The notes beneath the pieces are model-generated. The model was given only the letters and a program-made list of their open reading frames with translations, made no database searches and had not been told where the DNA came from. The position numbers were made by a program, and so were the translations under genes. 31,824 nt of DNA from assembly GCA_002490635.1 (NCBI GenBank), contig DKUJ01000023.1:93635-125458 (forward strand), read 5' to 3'. The stretch is from Porphyromonadaceae bacterium UBA7207. Lineage in GTDB: Bacteria; Bacteroidota; Bacteroidia; Bacteroidales; Muribaculaceae. Within the stretch, counting starts at the first letter, position 1; each line of letters starts with the position of its first letter. Shown here in pieces: positions 1 to 7,461 of this stretch.

Positions 1-1
1 C

Positions 2-679
2 ATCGACAACATCTTCCGTTTCACACAGGCCGGCTCCGAGGTGTCGGCGCTGCTTGGTCGAATGCCTTCGGCAGTGGGTTACCAGCCCACGCTGGCTTCC
101 GAAATGGGTATGCTGCAGGAACGAATCACATCCACCAAGAACGGCTCCATCACTTCCGTTCAGGCCATCTATGTGCCTGCCGACGACCTTACCGACCCCG
201 CTCCCGCCACAACTTTCAGCTTCCTCGACGCCACCACGGTGCTTTCGCGTAAGATTACCGAGTTGGGTATTTATCCCGCGGTCGATCCTCTGGAATCGAC
301 ATCGCGTATTCTCGACCCCAATATCATAGGTGAAGAACATTACAACACCGCACAGGCTGTGAAGCAGCTACTGCAGAAGTACAACGAGCTTCAGGATATC
401 ATTGCCATTCTCGGTGTCGACGAACTCAGCGATGAAGACAAACTTGTAGTCGCCCGTGCCCGTCGCGCGCAGCGTTTCTTCTCGCAGCCGTTCCACGTGG
501 CGGAGCAGTTTACCGGTCTTCCCGGTGTGATGGTTCCTCTGAGCGAGACTATCCGCGGTTTCAAGATGATTCTTTCCGGCGAAATGGACCAGTATCCCGA
601 GCAGGCGTTCATGAACGTCGGCACAATCGACGATGCCATCGCCAAAGGAAAGAAACTCCTCGCCGAAGTGGGAGCGTGA
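2..679 (+). CDS. atpD: ATP synthase F1 subunit beta (C-terminal part, 5' end outside window)
   Basis: Catalytic subunit of F1-ATPase; with alpha it forms the hexamer that makes ATP on the cytoplasmic face of the inner membrane. The reading frame is open from base 2 with no start, so the gene begins before the window and its P-loop is not visible. The visible part opens with IDNIFRFTQAGSEVSALLGR, the highly conserved stretch just after Walker B, followed by MPSAVGYQPTL and the ERITST segment. The conserved DELS(D/E)ED region comes next and the C-terminus is normal. About 225 codons are present, roughly the last 45% of a typical beta subunit. atpC follows after 38 bases. Having beta and epsilon before the Fo genes is the usual Bacteroidales order. 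Confidence 0.98.
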   Translation: MDNIFRFTQAGSEVSALLGRMPSAVGYQPTLASEMGMLQERITSTKNGSITSVQAIYVPADDLTDPAPATTFSFLDATTVLSRKITELGIYPAVDPLESTSRILDPNIIGEEHYNTAQAVKQLLQKYNELQDIIAILGVDELSDEDKLVVARARRAQRFFSQPFHVAEQFTGLPGVMVPLSETIRGFKMILSGEMDQYPEQAFMNVGTIDDAIAKGKKLLAEVGA

Positions 680-717
680 TAAAAGTCAATCCAAACTAAC
701 AGCCTACATCACACCAG

Positions 718-954
718 ATGACACTGAAGATAATATCGGCTCAGGAAATTCTGTACAGCGGCCGGGTGGCAAGCGCAACGTTGCCGGGTTCGATGGGTGA
801 GTTCACCGTACTCCGCAACCACGCCACACTGCTGGCAACTCTCGTTCCGGGTTTCATCCGTTACAAGACCGAATCCGGCGAGGAACTGTCCTGTGAAGTC
901 GGCGGCGGCATTGCCGATATCGACAACAACGTAATCTCAGTGTGTGTCTACTAA
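718..954 (+). CDS. atpC: ATP synthase F1 subunit epsilon, short form
   Basis: Central-stalk subunit that links the gamma rotor to the c-ring. The 78-residue product matches only the N-terminal beta-sandwich domain of epsilon: the motifs ILYSGRVASATLPGSMGEFTVLRNH (shown as a region, residues 10-34) and the later GGGIADIDNN are typical of that domain. The C-terminal two-helix domain, which acts as an ATPase brake in E. coli (about 139 residues in full), is missing. Short epsilon subunits are common in Bacteroidetes, so this is probably normal rather than a truncation. The start is the ATG at 718; the stop is 10 bases before the atpB start. Confidence 0.95.
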   Translation: MTLKIISAQEILYSGRVASATLPGSMGEFTVLRNHATLLATLVPGFIRYKTESGEELSCEVGGGIADIDNNVISVCVY

Positions 955-964
955 CCTGAAAGCT

Positions 965-2095
965 ATGAACAAGCTCATTGCCGCCTTTATAATCATGATG
1001 CTGGGTCTTGTGGCACCGGCACATGTCCTTGCCTCCGGCGGCGAGGACTCAGGCAAGATAGACCCCAAGGAGATTATTTTCGCGCATCTCGGCGACGGCT
1101 ATGGCTGGGAAGTTCCTTTCGACCACCATCACCGCATACCGCTGCCGGTAATAGTGCGCGGAACTGATGGCTGGCACTGTTTCTCGTCGGCGCATCTCGA
1201 CCACGGGCATTCATATGTCGACAACGGTGTCGAATTCCGCATTGCCGGAAACGACAGCCCCTATAAAGGCAAAGTCGTGGAGATTGTCAACGGAGGCGAA
1301 GTGCGCCCCTGGGATTTCTCGATTACTAAAAACGTGTGTGCGCTTTTCATCTCCGTTCTTCTTGTGGGAGGACTGATGGTATGGCTGGCACGTTTCCACC
1401 GCCACCATCCCTTGCGCACTCCCCGTAAAGGTCTTGGGGCAGTCGAGGCGGTAGTAACCTTTGTGTACGACGGAGTTGTGAAGCCGACTCTCGGCCCGCA
1501 GGCAAAGCGTTTTGCGCCTTACCTGATGACAGTCTTCTTTTTCATCCTTGCAATGAATCTGCTTGGGCTTATAGTAATATTCCCCGGCGGCGCGAACCTT
1601 ACAGGCAATATCGCCGTAACGCTTGTCCTTTCTGTTTTGACCTTCCTGGTGACCAATATATTCGCCAACAAGCATTACTGGAAGGAGATTTTCTGGCCGG
1701 AAGTTCCGCTTCTGCTCAAGTTCCCCCTGCCCATCATGCAGGTTATCGAAGTGTTCGGCATCTTCACAAAGCCCGCAGCCCTCACAGTGCGTCTTTTCGC
1801 CAACATGATGGGTGGGCATATGATTGTGATAACCCTCACACTGCTTATATTCATCTTCACGGCCGTCAGCCCGGTGGCAGGCGGAGCGTCGACAGTGGTG
1901 TCGCTCGCTTTCTCCATTTTCATGCTGCTTATCGACGTGCTCGTGAGCTTCATCCAGGCATACGTTTTCACCATGCTGTCCACTCTGTTCATAGCAATCG
2001 CACAGGAACATGAACACAACAAGGAAGGGCATGAGGTCAAAAAGGCGGTGGAAACAGAACTTCGCGACACCGAAGCGAAGCCCGCAAAAATATGA
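965..2095 (+). CDS. atpB: ATP synthase Fo subunit a with N-terminal periplasmic extension
   Basis: Subunit a forms the proton half-channels against the c-ring. I chose the ATG at 965 (376 aa) over an in-frame GTG at 944 that would overlap atpC, because 965 gives a clean signal-peptide start (MNKLIAAFIIMMLG...LAS). Residues about 25-120 are soluble and His-rich (DHHHRIP, DHGHSY), an extension absent from E. coli subunit a but seen in Bacteroidetes homologues. Membrane segments follow from about residue 125. The essential stator arginine is in LTVRLFANMMGGH (R276). The C-terminus is charged (EHEHNKEGHEVKK). The ortholog is clear; the role of the extension is unknown to me. Confidence 0.95.
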   Translation: MNKLIAAFIIMMLGLVAPAHVLASGGEDSGKIDPKEIIFAHLGDGYGWEVPFDHHHRIPLPVIVRGTDGWHCFSSAHLDHGHSYVDNGVEFRIAGNDSPYKGKVVEIVNGGEVRPWDFSITKNVCALFISVLLVGGLMVWLARFHRHHPLRTPRKGLGAVEAVVTFVYDGVVKPTLGPQAKRFAPYLMTVFFFILAMNLLGLIVIFPGGANLTGNIAVTLVLSVLTFLVTNIFANKHYWKEIFWPEVPLLLKFPLPIMQVIEVFGIFTKPAALTVRLFANMMGGHMIVITLTLLIFIFTAVSPVAGGASTVVSLAFSIFMLLIDVLVSFIQAYVFTMLSTLFIAIAQEHEHNKEGHEVKKAVETELRDTEAKPAKI

Positions 2096-2138
2096 TAACA
2101 AACAAAACAAACCATAAACCCCGTAAAACCAACACACC

Positions 2139-2381
2139 ATGTTAGGAATTTTAGCAGAAGTAGCTCCCGTTCTGGGACTCGGCGCCAGCTTCGGCGCAGC
2201 CATCGCAGCCATCGGCGCCGGTATCGGTATCGGCAAGATCGGTAGCTCTGCAATGGAAGCCATCGCCCGTCAGCCCGAAGCTGCCGGCGACATCCGAAGC
2301 AACATGATCGTAATCGCCGCCCTCGTGGAAGGTGTGGCTCTGTTCGCAGTAATCGTCTGCTTGCTTGCTCTGTTCGTATAA
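2139..2381 (+). CDS. atpE: ATP synthase Fo subunit c (proteolipid)
   Basis: An 80-residue hairpin of two membrane helices that forms the rotating c-ring. Helix 1 has the glycine-rich packing motif (GASFGAAIAAIGAGIGIGKIG, residues 15-35). The polar loop has the conserved ARQPE (residues 43-47), which contacts the stalk subunits. Helix 2 carries the ion-binding carboxylate E64 in ALVEGVALFA. The residues after it are Gly-Val rather than the Ser-Thr found in sodium-binding c subunits, and helix 1 has no matching Gln, so I infer proton coupling. It lies 43 bases after atpB, preceded by an A-rich stretch typical of Bacteroidetes translation starts, and 18 bases before atpF. Confidence 0.97.
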   Translation: MLGILAEVAPVLGLGASFGAAIAAIGAGIGIGKIGSSAMEAIARQPEAAGDIRSNMIVIAALVEGVALFAVIVCLLALFV

Positions 2382-2399
2382 TCTTCCTGAATCTGCTTT

Positions 2400-2897
2400 A
2401 TGGAACTGTTCACGCCCGATTTCGGTCTGGTATTCTGGATGTTCGTCGCATTCGGAGTACTCTTTCTGGTGCTATGGAGATTTGCATGGCCGATAATTCT
2501 CAAAACGGTCGATAGCCGTGCCGATCTCATCGACAAGGGCGTGGAGTATGCCCAGGAAGCCAAAGAGCAACTGGACAATGCACGCCAGCAGGCCGATTCG
2601 TTTCTGAATGAAGCACGCCGCCAGCAGGCAGATATGCTCCGCGAGGCCGACAGGATGAAGACGCAAATCATCGAGCAGGCGCGGAAAGAGGCTCAGACTG
2701 CTGCTGCAAAGGAGATGGAGAATGCCAGAATCCAGATTCAGCAGCAGCAGAAAGAGGCTCAGCAGCAATTCAGAAATCAGGTAAGCAATTTCGCTTTCGA
2801 TATAGCCGGTAAAATCATCGGACAGCAAATGAGTGCCGACAAGGCCCAGGAGCAGTTCGTCGATAAGATGCTCGACCAACTCGAAAACAAGAACTGA
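2400..2897 (+). CDS. atpF: ATP synthase Fo subunit b
   Basis: Peripheral stalk subunit that anchors F1 to the membrane. The 165-residue product has one N-terminal membrane helix (about residues 8-28, FGLVFWMFVAFGVLFLVLWR). A long charged, Gln/Glu/Ala-rich coiled coil follows (about 40-130), including EAKEQLDNARQQADSFLNEA. The C-terminal segment (FAFDIAGKIIGQQM) matches the delta-contacting end of b subunits. Start is ATG 2400. The gene ends 3 bases before atpH, which suggests translational coupling within the operon. Confidence 0.95.
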   Translation: MELFTPDFGLVFWMFVAFGVLFLVLWRFAWPIILKTVDSRADLIDKGVEYAQEAKEQLDNARQQADSFLNEARRQQADMLREADRMKTQIIEQARKEAQTAAAKEMENARIQIQQQQKEAQQQFRNQVSNFAFDIAGKIIGQQMSADKAQEQFVDKMLDQLENKN

Positions 2898-2900
2898 GTC

Positions 2901-3443
2901 ATGGACAAGGGACTTATTCCCAGGCGCTATGCCAAGGCACTGCTTGAGGTGGCGCAGGACAAGGGGCTTGCCGCGGAGATTTATTCTCTGATGCAGGCTC
3001 TCAGTAGGGCTTTCGATGCTGAGCCTGCATTGCAGACAACTCTTGCGAATCCGTTTGTCTCCGATGCCGACAAGGAGGCGCTGCTGCTCGCAGCAACCGG
3101 CGATGCCGGTGCGGCAAAGGATTTGTTCAGCGACTATCTGGCTCTTCTTGCCCGCAATGGCAGGCTTGATATAGCGCGGGGCGTTGCCTTGTCCTATATC
3201 GACCAGTATCGCGGCGAAAACGACATCTACAGCGTGGAGGTGGAAAGCGCTGCCGCTCTCAGCGACGAAAGCCGTCAGCGCATCAAGGAACTGATTGCGA
3301 AACATGTCGGCAAAGGTACGCTCGAATGCACATTCAGAGTCGAGCCTTCGCTGATTGGAGGCTTCAGAGTAAAAGTCGGTTCCGAGCGGCTCGATGCCAG
3401 CATTGCCAGTCAACTTAGCCAGTTACGTCTGGACATGGCCTGA
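2901..3443 (+). CDS. atpH: ATP synthase F1 subunit delta
   Basis: Peripheral stalk subunit (OSCP-like) that caps the alpha3beta3 head. The 180-residue product has the delta N-terminal helical bundle, starting with IPRRYAKALLEVAQDKG. It ends with the conserved C-terminal motif EPSLIGGFRVKVGSERLDASIASQLSQL (residues about 149-176), where GGF(R/V)(V/I)(K/R)(V/I)G is the family signature. Length is normal. It lies between atpF (3-base gap) and atpA (51-base gap), its usual position. Confidence 0.95.
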   Translation: MDKGLIPRRYAKALLEVAQDKGLAAEIYSLMQALSRAFDAEPALQTTLANPFVSDADKEALLLAATGDAGAAKDLFSDYLALLARNGRLDIARGVALSYIDQYRGENDIYSVEVESAAALSDESRQRIKELIAKHVGKGTLECTFRVEPSLIGGFRVKVGSERLDASIASQLSQLRLDMA

Positions 3444-3494
3444 AGAAGGCATAAATAGCAGATTAAAAAGAAACATCCCAAGATAACATCAAGA

Positions 3495-5066
3495 ATGATA
3501 AATCCCAGCGAGATTTCCCAGATACTCAAACAGGAACTTGAAAAGGTTAATGCCAAAGTAGAGTTCGAGGAAGTAGGCACCGTTCTCGAAGTAGGCGATG
3601 GCGTGGCTCACGTCTATGGCCTCGACAAGGTCGGCGCTAATGAACTCGTAGAGTTTGAAAACGGAGTACGCGGTGTGGCACTGAACCTCGAGGAGAGCAA
3701 TGTCGGCGTGATTTTGCTCAATCAGGTGGAGAAAGTTACAGAAAACATGACTGTGCGCCGCACCGGCGAGATTGCCTCCATTCCAGTGGGCGAAGGTCTG
3801 CTCGGACGCGTAATAAACATTCTTGGTGAACCTGTCGATGGTCGTGGTCCCATTTCCGGTGACCTTATCCGCCTTCCTCTGGAACGTAAGGCCCCTGGTG
3901 TTATATATCGCCAGCCGGTGAAGCAGCCGCTTCAGACCGGTATCAAGGCTATCGACTCGATGGTGCCCATAGGCCGCGGTCAGCGCGAGCTCATCATCGG
4001 CGACCGCCAGATTGGCAAAACCGCCATCGCCATCGACACAATCATAAACCAGCGCAAGAACTATGAGGCCGGCAAGCCGGTGTTCTGTATCTATGTCGCC
4101 ATCGGCCAGAAAGCATCGTCGGTGGCCGCCATAGTGGAGACACTGCGCCAGCACGGAGCGCTTGACTATACGGTTGTGGTTTCCGCCACTGCTTCCGAGT
4201 CGGCCGCCATGCGTTACTTCGCGCCTTTTGCCGGTGTAGCCATCGGCGAGTATTTCCGCGATACCGGCCGCGACGCACTCATCGTGTACGACGACCTTTC
4301 CAAGCAGGCGGTGGCCTACCGTGAGGTTTCGCTGATTCTCAAGCGCCCTTCGGGTCGCGAGGCATATCCCGGCGATATATTCTATCTCCACAGCCGTCTG
4401 CTCGAGCGTGCCGCCAAGATTATCGACAACCAGAGCGTGGCAGAGGGTATGAACGACCTCCCCGCCGCTCTCAAGCCCCTAATGAAGGCCGGAGGTTCGC
4501 TTACAGCTCTGCCCATCATCGAAACCCAGGCCGGCGACGTGTCGGCGTACATCCCCACCAATGTGATTTCCATCACCGACGGTCAGATATTCCTTGAGAC
4601 AGCGCTCTTCAACCGCGGTATACGTCCGGCAATCAATGTGGGTATCTCGGTGTCGCGTGTGGGTGGTTCGGCTCAGGTGAAGGCTATGAAGAAAGTAGCC
4701 GGTACGCTCAAAATCGACCAGGCACAGTTCCGCGAGCTGGAGTCGTTCACCAAATTCGGTGGCGACATCGACCCGGTGACCGCCCGTGTTATCGACAAGG
4801 GTCGCAAGAACGAGCGGCTGCTCATCCAGCCCCAGTATCATCCCATGGCCGTCGAGAAGGAAATCGCAGTGATATTCTGCGGTGTCAATGGCCTTCTCGA
4901 ACGCGTGCCCCAGGATCAGGTGGCTGAGTTCGAAAAGCAGTATCTGCAGCTGCTCGAGGCAAAACACGCCGATGATGTAATGGACAAACTGGCACAGGGC
5001 ATCCTCGACGATGATATTTCCACAAAACTTACCGCCGCGGCAAAAGAAGTGGCCAACCGATTCTAA
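3495..5066 (+). CDS. atpA: ATP synthase F1 subunit alpha
   Basis: Non-catalytic nucleotide-binding subunit of F1. The 523-residue protein contains the P-loop GDRQIGKT (residues 169-176); the more usual sequence is GDRQTGKT, so Ile replaces Thr at a position outside the core GxxxxGKT pattern. The Walker B region is ALIVYDDLSKQAVAYR. The arginine finger that completes the beta catalytic site is R388 in SVSRVGGSAQ. The N-terminal beta-barrel motif (GDGVAHVYGLDKVGANELVEF) is intact. Length is slightly above the 513 aa of E. coli. The start ATG 3495 gives MINPSEISQILK, a usual alpha N-terminus. atpG follows after 18 bases. Confidence 0.98.
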   Translation: MINPSEISQILKQELEKVNAKVEFEEVGTVLEVGDGVAHVYGLDKVGANELVEFENGVRGVALNLEESNVGVILLNQVEKVTENMTVRRTGEIASIPVGEGLLGRVINILGEPVDGRGPISGDLIRLPLERKAPGVIYRQPVKQPLQTGIKAIDSMVPIGRGQRELIIGDRQIGKTAIAIDTIINQRKNYEAGKPVFCIYVAIGQKASSVAAIVETLRQHGALDYTVVVSATASESAAMRYFAPFAGVAIGEYFRDTGRDALIVYDDLSKQAVAYREVSLILKRPSGREAYPGDIFYLHSRLLERAAKIIDNQSVAEGMNDLPAALKPLMKAGGSLTALPIIETQAGDVSAYIPTNVISITDGQIFLETALFNRGIRPAINVGISVSRVGGSAQVKAMKKVAGTLKIDQAQFRELESFTKFGGDIDPVTARVIDKGRKNERLLIQPQYHPMAVEKEIAVIFCGVNGLLERVPQDQVAEFEKQYLQLLEAKHADDVMDKLAQGILDDDISTKLTAAAKEVANRF

Positions 5067-5084
5067 AACCACGGCAGAGAACAG

Positions 5085-5975
5085 ATGGCAACACTACGCG
5101 AATTAAAGAGCCGTATCGGCTCCGTGGCATCTTCCGAGAAAATCACGGGTGCCATGAAAATGATTTCCTCGGCGAAGATGCACAAGGCCGAGGGTGTGCT
5201 GCGACGTCTCACACCGTACCGCGATTGCGTGCAGACAGTCATCGACTCGCTGTTGAGTTCCGATGCGCCAGTGGAGTCGCCGCTTTGCGAAGCGCACAAG
5301 ACAACAGCGAGAGTTGCCATGATTGTCCTCGGTAGCGACGACGGCCTTTGCGGGGCATATAATGTCAACATTGTCAAAGGCGTAATCGACAGCATCGCAC
5401 GACTGCGTGCCCAGGCCGGCGAAAATGTGACCATTGAGATAATCCCCGTAGGCAAGAAGGTGATGAAAGCGCTTGGGCGTGTTGTGAGCGCCGATGCCGC
5501 TGTCGAGCTTGCACCCCAGGCAACTGTTAATTCAAAAAGCGAAGGCGAGGAAGTCAAGAAATTTGCCGCAGGGCTTACCGGGCGCTTCCTGGCTGGCGGG
5601 ATTGATGCAGTGGAGATAGTGTACATGCACTATTATTCGGCAGGACGCCAGAGACTGACCGCTGAAACATATCTGCCGGTCGACCGCAACTCACTTGGTA
5701 GCGGAAACGGAACTCAAGGCCGCCCTTGCCTCTTCGAACCCGATGCGGCCACGATTTTCAGCACAGTTCTGCCCATGTATCTTCTCGCACGGATGCAGGA
5801 GGCTTTCGCCCAGAACCGCGCCTCGGAACAGGCCGCCAGGGTAATGGCCATGCAGAGCGCCAACGATAACGCGCAGAAACTCCTCGAGCAGCTTAGGCTC
5901 GAATATAATAAACTGCGTCAGCAAGGCATAACCACCGAACTGCTCGACATTGTCGGCGGTCAGGCCCGCGACTGA
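5085..5975 (+). CDS. atpG: ATP synthase F1 subunit gamma
   Basis: Central rotor shaft of F1. The 296-residue product starts with ATLRELKSRIGSVASSEKIT followed by GAMKMISSAKMHKAE, the conserved N-terminal coiled-coil helix. It ends with MAMQSANDNAQKLLEQLRLEYNKLRQQGITTELLDIVGGQ (residues about 255-294), the family's C-terminal signature, where NDNA and the EL.(D/E)I.GG tail are diagnostic. The globular middle (LGSDDGLCGAYNVNIVK) is also intact. It is the last atp gene. nuoI follows in the same direction after 35 bases, with no hairpin between them, so the nuo genes may be read from the same transcript. Confidence 0.97.
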   Translation: MATLRELKSRIGSVASSEKITGAMKMISSAKMHKAEGVLRRLTPYRDCVQTVIDSLLSSDAPVESPLCEAHKTTARVAMIVLGSDDGLCGAYNVNIVKGVIDSIARLRAQAGENVTIEIIPVGKKVMKALGRVVSADAAVELAPQATVNSKSEGEEVKKFAAGLTGRFLAGGIDAVEIVYMHYYSAGRQRLTAETYLPVDRNSLGSGNGTQGRPCLFEPDAATIFSTVLPMYLLARMQEAFAQNRASEQAARVMAMQSANDNAQKLLEQLRLEYNKLRQQGITTELLDIVGGQARD

Positions 5976-6010
5976 CATTATCTTTAGAAATCAAAATCGA
6001 CATTCTCATA

Positions 6011-6601
6011 ATGGGTAGTGTAAAAGAATACTTTTCTTCATTGGGAACCGGCATCGCGAGCCTTGTAAAAGGACTCACGGTCACCGGCAAAGAATTCGTG
6101 ACACCGAAAATCACAGAATGTTATCCCGAGAACCGCGACCAGGGCGTTGCCGCCGAGCGATTCCGTGCCGAACTGCATTTTGTGTACAACGAAGACGGCA
6201 CCCACCGCTGCATCTGCTGCAGCGCATGCGAAAGAGCGTGCCCCAACGGCACAATCACAATCGAGCCTAAAATGGTGACCACCGCTACCGGTGCCAAGAA
6301 AAAGAAACTTGCCAAGTATTTCTACGACTTGGGTAGCTGTACTTTCTGCCAGTTGTGCGTTACAAACTGTCCCACACAGGCTATTGCTTTCGACAACGAT
6401 TTCGAGCAGGCAGTTTTCTCCCGCGGAAAACTTGTGAAGCAGCTCAACAACCGTCCCGAGCCCGCCGAACCGGAACCAACAGCTGAAGAAATTGCCGCAG
6501 CGAAAGCCGCCGAAGAAGAACGCCAGCGTAAGATTGCAGCGGCTAAGGCTGCAAAAGCCGCCAAGGATGCGGCCGCTGCCAAGGAAGGCGATAAAGAATA
6601 A
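6011..6601 (+). CDS. nuoI: NADH-quinone oxidoreductase subunit I (two 4Fe-4S clusters)
   Basis: Complex I subunit that relays electrons through clusters N6a and N6b towards the quinone site. Two canonical CxxCxxCxxxCP motifs are present: C67-C70-C73-C77 (CICCSACERACP) and C110-C113-C116-C120 (CTFCQLCVTNCP). The N-terminus (SLGTGIASLVKGLTVTGKEF) matches the membrane-facing helix of NuoI. From about residue 147 the protein runs into a low-complexity Pro/Glu then Ala/Lys-rich tail of about 50 residues ending GDKE. Such a tail is not part of the core fold and is probably disordered or coiled. Nothing resembling nuoA, B, C/D or H lies upstream; atpG is the direct neighbour. Confidence 0.95.
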   Translation: MGSVKEYFSSLGTGIASLVKGLTVTGKEFVTPKITECYPENRDQGVAAERFRAELHFVYNEDGTHRCICCSACERACPNGTITIEPKMVTTATGAKKKKLAKYFYDLGSCTFCQLCVTNCPTQAIAFDNDFEQAVFSRGKLVKQLNNRPEPAEPEPTAEEIAAAKAAEEERQRKIAAAKAAKAAKDAAAAKEGDKE

Positions 6602-6615
6602 TAAACCAACCGTAT

Positions 6616-7131
6616 ATGGACTCTATCGGAAGTATAATCCTTTATTTCATCGTCGCGCTGGCGATGATAGTGTTCTCAGTGATGGCTGTAACCACCAGAA
6701 AGATTCTGCGTGCGGCCACATATCTGCTGTTCACTCTTTTTGCCGCGGCCGTGGTGTATTTCATGCTTGACTATGAATTCCTCGGTGCCGTGCAGATTGC
6801 CGTCTATGCCGGCGGCATAGTGGTGCTGTTCGTATTTGCCATACTGCTCACAACCAAACCCGGCGACAACACCGAAAGGCTCACCTCCAAGAGCCGTGTG
6901 CTCGGGTTTATTGCCGCAGCGGCCACTCTGCTCATCGCAGGATACGCGCTCATCTGCCGTGTGTCGGTAGCTCTCGCTCCCAAGCCGGAGATGGAAGCCC
7001 TTGACATGCAGACTGTCGGCGAAACACTCATGGGCACGGCCCACGGCCAGTACCTCCTGCCTTTCGAGGCAATCAGCGTACTGCTTCTTGCATGTATAAT
7101 CGGCGGAGTAGTCATAGCCCGCAAACGCTGA
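6616..7131 (+). CDS. nuoJ: NADH-quinone oxidoreductase subunit J
   Basis: Integral membrane subunit of complex I (ND6-like). The 171-residue hydrophobic protein has about five membrane helices. It shows the family motif in the third helix, QIAVYAGGIVVLFVFAILL, which includes the pi-bulge region important for coupling. The N-terminal segment (FIVALAMIVFSVMAVTTRKILRAATYLLFTLFAAAVVYFML, residues about 10-50) is typical. Start ATG 6616 follows nuoI by 14 bases; nuoK follows after 12 bases. Confidence 0.95.
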   Translation: MDSIGSIILYFIVALAMIVFSVMAVTTRKILRAATYLLFTLFAAAVVYFMLDYEFLGAVQIAVYAGGIVVLFVFAILLTTKPGDNTERLTSKSRVLGFIAAAATLLIAGYALICRVSVALAPKPEMEALDMQTVGETLMGTAHGQYLLPFEAISVLLLACIIGGVVIARKR

Positions 7132-7143
7132 CAATTATCGATT

Positions 7144-7455
7144 ATGGAAATCAGTGCAATATTCTATCTTGTTCCGGCAATGATAATGTTCGCCTGCGGC
7201 GTTTATGGTTTCATAACCCGCAAGAACATGATTGCCATGCTCATATCGCTGGAACTCATGCTCAATGCCGTGGATTTGAACTTTGTGGTGTTCAACCGCT
7301 TCCTTTATCCCGGCGAATTCGAGGGCATGTTCTTCACCCTCTTCGCAATTGCCATAGCCGCCGCTGAAACAGCGCTCGCTATAGCCATTATCATCAACAT
7401 CTATCGCGCAGCCAAGGGCATCGATGTCCGAAGCCTCGATGAAATGAAGTTCTAA
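7144..7455 (+). CDS. nuoK: NADH-quinone oxidoreductase subunit K
   Basis: Small antiporter-like membrane subunit (ND4L) of complex I. The 103-residue product has three membrane helices. It has the two buried glutamates conserved for proton transfer: E37 in LISLELMLNAVDLNF and E75 in AAAETALAIAIII. The length is standard (about 100 aa). It sits between nuoJ and nuoL, with a gap of 6 bases before nuoL. Confidence 0.97.
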   Translation: MEISAIFYLVPAMIMFACGVYGFITRKNMIAMLISLELMLNAVDLNFVVFNRFLYPGEFEGMFFTLFAIAIAAAETALAIAIIINIYRAAKGIDVRSLDEMKF

Positions 7456-7461
7456 TCCGCC

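Noticed and set aside
5979..5986. TATCTTTA as a possible promoter box before nuoI
   Set aside because: It differs from TAnnTTTG at the last base and has no -33 partner. It is too weak to call, although an internal promoter cannot be excluded.
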